From Thermoplasmata archaeon M9B2D (lineage in GTDB: Archaea; Thermoplasmatota; E2; DHVEG-1): a stretch of 10,610 nt of DNA. Where the stretch lies: NCBI GenBank assembly GCA_002900555.1, contig MUGD01000067.1:1-10610 (forward strand). Reading direction: 5' to 3'. Made by a program: the position numbers and the translations under genes. Below are positions 1-6,673 of the stretch, one piece after another (position 1 is the first letter of the stretch; the number at the start of each line of letters is the position of its first letter). The notes beneath the pieces were generated by a model that was not told where the DNA came from, made no database searches, and saw only the letters and a program-made list of their open reading frames with translations.

Positions 1-1009
1 AGACTGCCAATTTGGATGTAATCCGAATACTCCCGATCTTCTATGTGACGATTGTAGTACACGCGCGTTGAATGGAAAGAAGCTCGAATCGTCTACAAGG
101 AAAATGCGAGTTGTCAATTTGCCTTTATCAACAACAGAGGATCGCCTAATAGGCGCCCTAGATATCGAGCGTGTTCTTCAAGAAGGCATCCGCGCCTTTA
201 AACCAGGAATACTTGCAGAAGCTCATCAAAATGTCCTTTATGTCGACGAAGTGAATCTCCTACCAGACCACCTTGTTGATGATCTTCTTGATGCAGCGGC
301 AACGAAAATTAATACGATTGAACGAGAGGGCATCTCAATCTCACATCCTTCCAATTTTATCTTGATTGGGACAATGAATCCGGAAGAGGGTGAGCTGCGT
401 CCACAACTACTGGACCGTTTTGCCCTACACATTGCAGTAGGATCAAATCACTCCATCGAGGAACGTATGGAACTTGTCAGACGAAATCTTGAGTTTGAAA
501 GGGCTCCCGATAAGTTCAGAGAAGATTGGTCAGATGAACAGCTAGATCTCGAAAAGAAAATACTTAATGCTAAAGAACTCCTCGAATCTGTGGAGCTTGA
601 TGATATTAATTTGCGTGCAATAGCGATGGCATGCGATGCCCTTGAGGTCGATGGTGTTCGACCTGACATTGTAATCAGTAAGACTGCTATCACCCATGCA
701 GCATTTCAAGGTCGTTCATATGTAGATCTTGAAGACATGAAGATTGCATCCCAACTTGCTCTCAGTCACAGAACAAGACGAGGAGGTCTCCTAGAGCCTC
801 CTTCCCCTGATGATATTGACAGAGCAATAACCAGAGCAATTGAGGTTTCAAAGAAGAAAGATCGACGAAAATCACCAACCGCAGTTCCACAAGAAGATAC
901 CGATTCTTCTGAAAAGGAAGAGAGGCGTAGCGGAGGACGCTTCGGTAGGCAGTCCACTTTTGCCCAATTCGGAAGGCAAGAAGGCAAAAAAAAACTCCGG
1001 GAAAAATAA
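1..1009 (+). CDS. Magnesium-chelatase I-like AAA+ ATPase (BchI/ChlI family), 5' partial
   Basis: The frame is open from the left edge, so the start and the Walker A loop lie outside the window; 335 codons are visible. The visible part opens with the Cys-rich insert of chelatase I subunits (C-x3-C-N-P-N-T-P, then C-D-D-C, positions 5-55). Walker B (NVLYVDEVNLL, about 233-265) and sensor 1 with the arginine-finger region (GTMNPEEGELRPQLLDRF, about 368-421) follow, then the helical lid. In the known family this ATPase forms a hexamer that drives metal insertion into a tetrapyrrole together with a VWA-containing D subunit. The last 45 or so residues are charged and low in complexity, longer than in ordinary BchI and similar to the acidic/proline linker of D subunits. 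The frame stops 13 bases after an A9 run, 44 bases before the next gene. The metal and substrate are unknown: nothing here points to chlorophyll synthesis, and cobalt or nickel chelation or a non-tetrapyrrole role are possible. Confidence 0.9.
   Translation, partial: DCQFGCNPNTPDLLCDDCSTRALNGKKLESSTRKMRVVNLPLSTTEDRLIGALDIERVLQEGIRAFKPGILAEAHQNVLYVDEVNLLPDHLVDDLLDAAATKINTIEREGISISHPSNFILIGTMNPEEGELRPQLLDRFALHIAVGSNHSIEERMELVRRNLEFERAPDKFREDWSDEQLDLEKKILNAKELLESVELDDINLRAIAMACDALEVDGVRPDIVISKTAITHAAFQGRSYVDLEDMKIASQLALSHRTRRGGLLEPPSPDDIDRAITRAIEVSKKKDRRKSPTAVPQEDTDSSEKEERRSGGRFGRQSTFAQFGRQEGKKKLREK
986..994 (+). other. A9 homopolymer; candidate -1 frameshift site joining the ATPase and VWA frames
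   Basis: Nine A residues are read in frame as three AAA lysine codons, followed by CTC CGG GAA AAA TAA. Slipping back by one base gives ACT CCG GGA AAA ATA and so on. That frame has no stop up to ATG 1054, which is in the same frame, so it continues directly into the VWA protein. Purine-rich, SD-like GGAAGG (971-976) lies 9 bases upstream, about the spacing of the stimulatory SD element of bacterial dnaX frameshifting. No strong downstream stem-loop is visible; TCCC/GGGA (1026-1038) gives only a 4-bp stem. A sequencing or assembly indel (A10 read as A9) would produce the same picture. Confidence 0.5.
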
Positions 1010-1053
1010 GAAACCCAGCTGGAAATCCCATTAAGGGAACTATATGCGCCATT

Positions 1054-2484
1054 ATGATGGTTGCAGTATTTTCATACTTCCTATGGATTTTTGTAAGTCC
1101 GATTAACTGGCTATTTGGCTATTGGATTCTTCAATTTCCACCTCTCCATGTACTGCTTATTGATACAGTCATCTTCATCCCTCTCATGTGGCGATTAATA
1201 CGTAAATGGCTTGAGGTCATGACTCGACGAAATAGTGGACCCACAGCAGGAATTGACACTGTAGAGCCTGGAGATGCAAAACCTGAAGACGGTGATGAGT
1301 GGGGGCTTGCTACGAGACCTTACAAACCAGAAAAGCCAAGTCTCATTACTGGACCAAAATCTGAAATCCGAGATTCACCATTTGGTTTGGATGATGGATT
1401 CTTTGTTAAATTACCAGATATAGATACTGGAGAAGAGATCTTTGATACTGCCAAGCTTCAGAAGAGGGCTATGATCCGTTCAAGAGTTACAACTGGGGGT
1501 TGGATTAACAAACGTGTGAGTTCACGAGCAATGGGCTCTCTCAAAGCCTCCGACACATTAAAACAGGGAAGACCAATTCGTTTCCGTATTCCTTCTCATG
1601 AGATAAGTAATATCCATATTCCCGCTACGGTTATGACAGCAATTGCACGATCTGGTCGTATGCTTGAACTACCAATACGGATAGAGCGAGAAGATATACG
1701 CGAGAGTATGTTCACGGGGAAAACACCTTTGACAATTATCCTTGTTATTGATGTAAGTCTGTCAATGAAAGGTAGTATGGAGGAAGTTAGGCAATTTCTA
1801 GAACGTATTGAGCGTGAAACCCGTGGATCAAAGGATAGAACTGGGATTATTGCATTCAAAGATAGTGGAGCAATTGAAGTCCAAGCTCCAACCACAAATT
1901 GGAATAAGATCTATCGAGCTCTGGGCCGCTTGAAAGTTTCTGGACTGACACCGCTTGCAGAAGCCCTCCGGAAAGCAATGGAAACCATTCAAAGGGAGCG
2001 TATGAGAAATCCTAACATCGAACCGCTTTTGATTATTGTTTCTGATTTTTCGCCTAATATCCCATTGGCACAATCTGCTGGTCCAGGACATGACCAGTAT
2101 ACACCGGTCCAAGACCTCATTCGAACATCTCGATTGATACGAAAAGCCAAGATTCGATTGGCTGCAGTTAACGTCGATCCTGAACAGAGCAAATGGCCTA
2201 GATTCTTGAAGCGCCCCTACCATGAGGCTCTTGAATTAGCTACAATGTTAAGAACTCGCAAGGAGGGATTTAGTGATCCCATTGAAACTATTCTTGCAAT
2301 CGATGAATTTCGGAAGTCATTCGGTGCGTATCTAGTCGCTCGTTCTGGTGGAGGACGAGCATATCTTTCACGTGATCTAATGAAAGAAAGGTCTATACTG
2401 AAGGCATTATTGAGTACAGGTCGTTCAAAATCACGCCTCCGTGAAGAGGATTTACGAACTGTTGATGCTTACCTTCCCGAATGA
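1054..2484 (+). CDS. Membrane-anchored VWA-domain protein, chelatase D-like partner of the upstream ATPase
   Basis: 476 residues. Residues 2-22 and 31-50 are strongly hydrophobic and look like two membrane helices, followed by a basic stretch (RLIRKWLEVMTRR). Residues 60-220 form a polar linker region of unknown fold. A von Willebrand factor A domain follows from about 225, with a recognisable MIDAS metal site: D233-x-S235-x-S237 (DVSLS), T299 in GLTPL, and D331 in SDFS. The order linker-VWA and the neighbour resemble the C-terminal half of chelatase D subunits, where the VWA domain recruits the ATPase ring. Membrane helices are not usual in BchD/ChlD; they recall MoxR/VWA (Bat-type) systems. 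The ATG at 1054 is the only good start, but its ribosome-binding site is weak (AAGGGA, 15 bases upstream). This fits the idea that the frame may also be entered by a -1 shift from the upstream gene. Domain call is firm, biological role open. Confidence 0.85.
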   Translation: MMVAVFSYFLWIFVSPINWLFGYWILQFPPLHVLLIDTVIFIPLMWRLIRKWLEVMTRRNSGPTAGIDTVEPGDAKPEDGDEWGLATRPYKPEKPSLITGPKSEIRDSPFGLDDGFFVKLPDIDTGEEIFDTAKLQKRAMIRSRVTTGGWINKRVSSRAMGSLKASDTLKQGRPIRFRIPSHEISNIHIPATVMTAIARSGRMLELPIRIEREDIRESMFTGKTPLTIILVIDVSLSMKGSMEEVRQFLERIERETRGSKDRTGIIAFKDSGAIEVQAPTTNWNKIYRALGRLKVSGLTPLAEALRKAMETIQRERMRNPNIEPLLIIVSDFSPNIPLAQSAGPGHDQYTPVQDLIRTSRLIRKAKIRLAAVNVDPEQSKWPRFLKRPYHEALELATMLRTRKEGFSDPIETILAIDEFRKSFGAYLVARSGGGRAYLSRDLMKERSILKALLSTGRSKSRLREEDLRTVDAYLPE

Positions 2485-2527
2485 TCTGACAGTTTTGCAT
2501 TCTCGATTAGATTATTAACAGAAGCAA

Positions 2528-2551
2528 AGCCATTGACACATGCGCATGGCT
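2528..2551. repeat. Short inverted repeat in the VWA-hypE-like intergenic gap
   Basis: AGCCAT (2528-2533) pairs with ATGGCT (2546-2551) around a 12-base loop. The loop side contains part of the perfect palindrome CATGCGCATG (2539-2548). It is not followed by a T tract on the plus strand. It sits in the 182-base gap between two same-strand genes and could be an operator or an RNA hairpin. Nothing else convincing was seen in that gap. Confidence 0.25.
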
Positions 2552-2666
2552 GATAGATGTCTTCTGTCATAGTGAGCGAGGAGAGTCCCGAATGGGCTTC
2601 AATGAATTTGCTTTTCATGCACCAGACACAAGTCGTGCGCACCTGCCAATTGGAGGAGTATATTGA

Positions 2667-3677
2667 ATGCTTCCAGGTAAAGTGCCACCGGAAATTCTCA
2701 GCAGAATTGTCTTCACGCACCTCGGAGTATTGGATTCATCTGTAATTCTTGGACCAAGACTCGGAGAAGATGCCTCGCTTATTCAAATTGATGAACACGT
2801 AATAGTTGTTTCCACAGATCCTATTACTGGGTCCAAGGAAGACATAGGCTGGCTGGCTGTTCATGTTAATGCAAACGATGTTGCAACCTTTGGAGTGGCT
2901 CCCAGATGGTTCTTAATTTCAATTCTGTTGCCTAATGGAACTACGCCTGAGGAGTTAGGAAAGATAATGGAACAGATAGACAATGCCGCCAAGACATTGA
3001 ACATTGCTGTTGTGGGGGGTCATTCTGAGATAACGGAAAGAATTGACCGACCAATTATTGTGGGCTTTATGATGGGGATCACAAAGAAAGATCAGTTTGT
3101 TACGTCAAAAGGGGCACAACCAGGAGATGCATTGCTGATGACCAAGACTGCGGCCATCGAGGGAACTGCTATTCTTGCCAACGAGGGATATGAGACGCTC
3201 ACTAAAACAATTGATGATCGTGTTATTAAAGCTGCAAGCAAATTAAGAGAGCAGATCAGCGTTGTTAAGGATGGAGTTCACGCTTTTGGAACAGGTTATG
3301 TTCATGCAATGCACGATCCAACTGAAGGAGGACTTGCAGGTGGAATCCATGAATTATGTGATGCAAGCACTCTTGGATTTGAGGTTAATTACGACAAGAT
3401 TCCTATAGCCACACCAACTAGACTCATTTGTGAGGAACTTCAGATTAATCCTCTTGAACTCATCAGCAGCGGAACAATGATTATGAGTTGCTCTCCAGAA
3501 AATGTGGAATCTCTTATTACAGCTATGAAAAGCGAAGGGGTTGATACCACAGCTATTGGTTCTCTGACAAGTGATCCTAAGCACAGGAAGATGCACATCG
3601 ATGGAAAGACCATAGATTTAGAAAGACCCACTACTGATGCTCTTTGGAGTGGTCTAAGAAAGATCAATCCGACATGA
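2667..3677 (+). CDS. AIR synthase-related protein, HypE-like but lacking the C-terminal cysteine
   Basis: 336 residues. The start is fixed by a strong ribosome-binding site, GGAGGAG (2652-2658), 8 bases before ATG. The protein has the PurM/HypE/ThiL/SelD architecture. The N-terminal ATP-binding half carries GEDA (33-36), STDP (49-52) and VNANDVATFG (67-76), then GGHSE (117-121). The C-terminal half carries MHDPTEGGLAGG (215-226) and ISSGTM (266-271), both typical of HypE. HypE dehydrates a thiocarbamoyl group on its own C-terminal cysteine (usually ...PRIC) to make the cyanide ligand of NiFe hydrogenase. Here the protein ends RKINPT with no cysteine, so classical HypE chemistry is unlikely. 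A related ATP-dependent reaction on an unknown carbonyl or amide substrate is the safer statement. Its 3' end overlaps surE, on the other strand, by 14 bases. No other hyp genes are in the window. Confidence 0.85.
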   Translation: MLPGKVPPEILSRIVFTHLGVLDSSVILGPRLGEDASLIQIDEHVIVVSTDPITGSKEDIGWLAVHVNANDVATFGVAPRWFLISILLPNGTTPEELGKIMEQIDNAAKTLNIAVVGGHSEITERIDRPIIVGFMMGITKKDQFVTSKGAQPGDALLMTKTAAIEGTAILANEGYETLTKTIDDRVIKAASKLREQISVVKDGVHAFGTGYVHAMHDPTEGGLAGGIHELCDASTLGFEVNYDKIPIATPTRLICEELQINPLELISSGTMIMSCSPENVESLITAMKSEGVDTTAIGSLTSDPKHRKMHIDGKTIDLERPTTDALWSGLRKINPT

Positions 3678-4443
3678 ATTTCTTTAGACTCTCGATGTCT
3701 TCATCATGAATAAACTCGATTTTCACAGGTGACAATGAAATATTGTTGTTTACTGACACCTCATAAGCATCAGTGCCCTTCATGGCATCCTTTTCAATGC
3801 CCAGATACCAATAATACGGACGACCATTGGGATCCAATCGTCTTTCCACCTCATTATGCATTCGAATCTTTGTTGGCTTTGCAATCACTATCTTGCTTTC
3901 TGCGGATAGTTGAACAGGGAAGTTGAGATTAAGCAAATCAATACCTTTTGGCATCCCTTTCTTAAGTACCCTCATCACTAGTTCTCTTGTGATTCCGCAG
4001 ATATCTGTACAGTCCTGTGTTGAACCTGTTGAGTCAAACCATTCCTGTGGGGATGCTTGACGTGAAACTGCAATTGCTGGAATCCCTTGTATTGCAGCTT
4101 CAAACGCTGCACCTACTGTTCCACTTGTGAGCATGCTTTGGTATCCCAGATTCGCTCCTGTATTTGGGCCCGAAACAAACAGATCAATGTGCTCATAGAA
4201 TGAAGAAGCAAGGATGACAGAATCTGCAGGAGCTCCATCATGACTCACGAAGCTGTATCCATTCATCTCATGTTGTTCAGTGATTCTAATCGGTCTTGTA
4301 AGCGTAAGTGCTTTTCCAGATGCACTACGCTGACTATCGGGAACAATGACAAAAAGCTCTACATCTTTGCTCAATACTTCTGCAAGTTTCAGTAATCCCT
4401 CACTTCGTGGACCATCATCATTAGTCAAGCATACTCTTGGCAA
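3664..4443 (-). CDS. surE: 5'/3'-nucleotidase SurE
   Basis: 259 residues, a normal length for SurE, a metal-dependent phosphatase of nucleoside monophosphates. The N-terminal LTNDDG gives the metal-binding pair D9-D10. S40 in the QRSASG loop and N94 in SGPNTGANLG match the remaining metal ligands of the family. The following TSGTVGAAFEAA block (107-118) is the signature segment, with T in place of the usual Y before SGTV. The start is TTG (4441-4443), supported by AAAGGAAG ending 9 bases upstream; the N-terminus begins exactly where SurE proteins do. It converges on the HypE-like gene with a 14-base overlap. In this window it may feed nucleosides to the uridine phosphorylase about 1.3 kb away, although the two are not in one operon. 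Confidence 0.95.
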   Translation of the reverse strand: MPRVCLTNDDGPRSEGLLKLAEVLSKDVELFVIVPDSQRSASGKALTLTRPIRITEQHEMNGYSFVSHDGAPADSVILASSFYEHIDLFVSGPNTGANLGYQSMLTSGTVGAAFEAAIQGIPAIAVSRQASPQEWFDSTGSTQDCTDICGITRELVMRVLKKGMPKGIDLLNLNFPVQLSAESKIVIAKPTKIRMHNEVERRLDPNGRPYYWYLGIEKDAMKGTDAYEVSVNNNISLSPVKIEFIHDEDIESLKKFMSD

Positions 4444-4510
4444 TTAACTTAACTTCCTTTATGGATTCTTTTCAACCTGAGATAATTGCCTGATAAGAGT
4501 GATGATACGT

Positions 4511-4546
4511 AAAAAGAGAGGTTGTGAGAGCACAATATGCTCCCAC
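4511..4546 (-). terminator. Hairpin plus T-tract terminator after the histone-like gene
   Basis: Read on the minus strand, GTGGGAGCA pairs with TGCTCTCAC (4546-4538 with 4532-4524) around the loop TATTG. This is a 9-bp stem with one mismatch. It is followed by AACCTCTCTTTTTAC, a T-rich run ending near 4511. It begins 26 bases after the histone-like stop codon and ends upstream of surE. Archaeal termination mainly depends on the T-rich tract, so the hairpin may instead act as a 3' stability element. Confidence 0.5.
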
Positions 4547-4571
4547 TCCCGGCATCTAGAATTGTTCTGTT

Positions 4572-4742
4572 TTACAAGTCGTAGCCTTTGAGGGTCTTTC
4601 GCTTGTTCTCATTTGTCCTCTTTGCAGCGGCGTCAAGCATCATCTCGATTTTCTTATCGACAGCGCCATAGAAGTCACCGCTGACCTGAAGGTTCTTTTT
4701 CTTAGCATAGTCCTGAATTGCTTTCTTAACGACAAAACTCAT
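4572..4742 (-). CDS. Small histone-fold protein, DUF1931 type
   Basis: 56 residues starting at ATG 4742. A TTG 12 bases upstream would add four residues, but it lies only one base from the GGAGG site (4756-4760) and so is disfavoured. The sequence follows the compact archaeal DUF1931 pattern: MSFVVKKAIQDY helix, SGDFYGAVDKKIEMMLDAAAKR long helix (residues 21-42), then N-x-RKT (48-50) and a closing DL (55-56). R48 and D55 match the R/D pair that closes the histone fold. The protein ends where the third helix of normal histones would begin, so the fold has a shortened alpha-3. It probably forms dimers and may bind DNA; the third-helix tetramer contacts used by HMf-type histones would be missing. 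It is monocistronic, with its own promoter and terminator, consistent with strong expression. Confidence 0.85.
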   Translation of the reverse strand: MSFVVKKAIQDYAKKKNLQVSGDFYGAVDKKIEMMLDAAAKRTNENKRKTLKGYDL

Positions 4743-4761
4743 TGTCTCTATCAATCCTCCT

Positions 4762-4800
4762 TAGAGTTGCTCTAGAAGGCGCGAAAGTCGTATATAAGGC
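4762..4800 (-). promoter_or_regulatory. TATA promoter of the histone-like gene
   Basis: On the minus strand CTTATATA (4798-4791) is a near-ideal archaeal TATA box. Transcription would start about 25 bases on, near 4768, giving a leader of roughly 26 bases that carries GGAGG at 4760-4756. A small inverted repeat, TAGAG-TTG-CTCTA (4762-4774), spans the expected start point and could be a binding site for a regulator, though it is short. The rest of the 279-base divergent gap up to 5021 is AT-rich, with A/T runs around 4850-4880 and no clear gene. Confidence 0.7.
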
Positions 4801-5005
4801 TTTACAGAGAACGCAATTAAGTGGCGCTTTTTGGCTATTTTAGTGAATTTGCGCATTTTTGAGAAAAAACAACAAAAAATCTCGCTCTTGCACACTTTCC
4901 ACTGCTCATTTCTTGGCCATGCATAGCATACTCTTCATTCGATAATAAAATCCTCAAAACATCTAAAAGACAGGTTCTCGTAATGTTCGCAAGGCTTTGG
5001 ACCCC

Positions 5006-5024
5006 GAGGTGAGTATGAAGATTG
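5006..5024 (+). promoter_or_regulatory. Ribosome-binding site deciding the TTG start at 5022
   Basis: GAGGTGA (5006-5012) matches the archaeal anti-SD and lies 9 bases before TTG 5022. An ATG at 5015 is closer but opens a different frame that does not encode the protein. An in-frame ATG at 5046 has no comparable site. Confidence 0.6.
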
Positions 5025-5792
5025 AGGTACGCTCATGGAATCATAATGGGAGCTATAATCCCCGGAATAATATTCTTGGGTGCGGCAGTGATCAATATTG
5101 CTGGAACCCTTACGAGTGCCCCTACTTGGGATGTCTACGTGATTTGGTTCTTCATAAGCATCATCTTCGCGATTAGCTTGCCGCTGATTATCTATTTGGC
5201 TAAGAGAGATTTCTTCAAGGAGTTTCTGATTTATGAAGCTGGAGGATTTGGACTATTTAGTCCGCTTTGGTTATTCTTCGGAGCTGAAATCTCTGGGGTA
5301 TCTTGGACAGATTTGCTATTGTACGGAATTACATCAGGATTAGTTGGTCCGGGTCCAAATGGTACTATAGTAGGAATTGATGTCCGCAGCATATTCCTGA
5401 TTCCTTTTCTCATCTTGTCTTTCATTTTAGGGTTAATATTCCTACGACCTTCCTTTATTGCACGACATAGTGGGCCAAGAGAACTACCTGAGCTAACAGC
5501 ACTAAAGGAATCAACTGTAGAATCCGAAGAAATAGCTATTGAAGCTGAGATGCCTGATGTGGTGCCACCTACTAAAACTGTTGATAGTGTTGCAAATCTC
5601 AGAGAGGTTCTAATAGAGTTAGGGACAACAGACCCCATCATTAATTTAATTTTGAACTCGGGAATTGGAACTACGACAGAACTTGTGGCTACAAGTCCTG
5701 ATCAACTAGCAAACATTTCTGGTCTTGATAGACGCGCTGCTGAGAATCTGCTGATTTCCGTTCAGAAGAAGCTATGGTTCAGTGATATCTAG
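5022..5792 (+). CDS. Multi-pass membrane protein with C-terminal helix-hairpin-helix domain
   Basis: 256 residues, not recognised as a named family. Hydrophobic segments at about 5-28, 38-60, 74-90 (weaker) and 122-142 suggest three or four membrane helices. A polar, acidic, proline-containing linker follows (150-190). The C-terminal region (about 192-252) contains NSGIGTTTELVATSPDQLA and then ISGLDRRAAENLLISVQ. This is the I-G-T / L-A / I-x-G-L / A pattern of the helix-hairpin-helix (SAM-like) domain seen in RadA N-termini and similar DNA-binding or protein-interaction modules. By topology the domain is probably cytoplasmic. A membrane-tethered DNA- or protein-contact role is inference only. 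The start is TTG with a good ribosome-binding site; ATG 5046 is the alternative and would lose eight residues. The 3' end overlaps the uridine phosphorylase gene by 21 bases, tail to tail. Confidence 0.8.
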   Translation: MRYAHGIIMGAIIPGIIFLGAAVINIAGTLTSAPTWDVYVIWFFISIIFAISLPLIIYLAKRDFFKEFLIYEAGGFGLFSPLWLFFGAEISGVSWTDLLLYGITSGLVGPGPNGTIVGIDVRSIFLIPFLILSFILGLIFLRPSFIARHSGPRELPELTALKESTVESEEIAIEAEMPDVVPPTKTVDSVANLREVLIELGTTDPIINLILNSGIGTTTELVATSPDQLANISGLDRRAAENLLISVQKKLWFSDI

Positions 5793-6539
5793 TTCCGGAT
5801 TACTCAGAGAAATCAAGGCATCAAGAGCCACTGCCACAAGATTATCAAGAGGCGGTTTACCCATTATCTTGGCTTCCTTGTCAACATTCTCTCCTATGAC
5901 AACACAAGCACAGCCAACTTTAACGCCCCTAAGATGACCAATCACAAAAAGTGTCGCAGATTCCATCTCAGTGGCTAATACTCCTGCATCTCTCATTGCT
6001 CCCCACCTTTGTCGCATTTCCTCAGGATTTGTGACATATGACGGATGTTCGCTATAGAATGCATCTTTACTATGACCAATCCCAACATGGAATCGGATGT
6101 TTCTAGTCTTTGCTGCAGTATAGAGCGCTCCAACCACATCTGGGTGAGCAATCGCGGGAAATTCAATAGGCACATACTGTCTTGATGTTCCTTCATCACG
6201 AACTGAGCCTGTGAAGATTACAATATCACCTGTGCCAACATTATGACTAATTGCGCCAGACGTTCCAACTCGAATGAAAGTCTTACATCCGACTTTTACC
6301 AACTCTTCAAGAGCTATCGCCGCTGAAGGGCATCCAATCCCTGTGGAGCATACACCTACTGGAACTCCTTTCCATATGCCCTTAAAACTCCAATACTCTC
6401 TACGTTTCGCAATCTCTGTTGGATGTTGAAAATAATCCTCTGCTATCTTTTTGGCTCGATCGGGATCGCCCGGTAGTAAAACTAATTCCGGAATCTCGCC
6501 GTGAGCAATTCCAATATGATATTCCTTGTCTGGCTCCAT
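5772..6539 (-). CDS. udp: Uridine phosphorylase-like nucleoside phosphorylase
   Basis: 255 residues, the usual length for the NP-I family hexamers that split nucleosides with phosphate into base and ribose-1-phosphate. Matching family positions are H8, the phosphate loop LLPGDPDRA (21-29, R28), R47 in KRREYW, STGIGCPSAAIALEEL (65-80), R90/T93 in RVGTSGA, and the ribose-binding EMES (191-194). These align well by eye with E. coli Udp. The Q-x-R pair that holds uracil in E. coli Udp (166-168) has no clear counterpart: the aligned segment reads FYSEHPSYV. Base preference is therefore less certain than the phosphorylase call. The ATG at 6539 has no strong ribosome-binding site. The gene lies 134 bases downstream of the PRPP-synthetase-like gene on the same strand, so co-transcription is possible. 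Confidence 0.9.
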   Translation of the reverse strand: MEPDKEYHIGIAHGEIPELVLLPGDPDRAKKIAEDYFQHPTEIAKRREYWSFKGIWKGVPVGVCSTGIGCPSAAIALEELVKVGCKTFIRVGTSGAISHNVGTGDIVIFTGSVRDEGTSRQYVPIEFPAIAHPDVVGALYTAAKTRNIRFHVGIGHSKDAFYSEHPSYVTNPEEMRQRWGAMRDAGVLATEMESATLFVIGHLRGVKVGCACVVIGENVDKEAKIMGKPPLDNLVAVALDALISLSNPELDITEP

Positions 6540-6673
6540 GTCACAACCAAGAAATTGGAGAATGAGGCTGAGAAAAGGGTTTCGAAATCCACATACCTAC
6601 TGAATACTAATTTCATTTATCAGGCAGCAACATTCGATTCGCAACTCCTCTTGATGCCTAAGATGATTTGCTA

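Noticed and set aside
840..1034. Plus-strand frame of 64 codons overlapping the 3' end of the ATPase gene (+1 relative frame)
   Set aside because: It has no domain and no start signal. A shift into it at the A9 run would only replace the basic tail with another one and does not reach the VWA gene.
2469..2720. Minus-strand reading frame of 83 codons across the VWA/HypE-like gap, with several cysteines
   Set aside because: It overlaps the ends of two solid plus-strand genes, has no ribosome-binding site at its starts, and its sequence shows no recognisable domain.
4499..4570. GTGATGA (4499-4505) resembling the C box of a C/D guide RNA
   Set aside because: No CTGA D box follows within a suitable distance; the region is better explained as the minus-strand terminator of the histone-like gene.
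5015..5110. ATG at 5015 close to the GAGGTGA site as an alternative start
   Set aside because: It opens a different frame that lacks the hydrophobic pattern of the membrane protein and soon ends.
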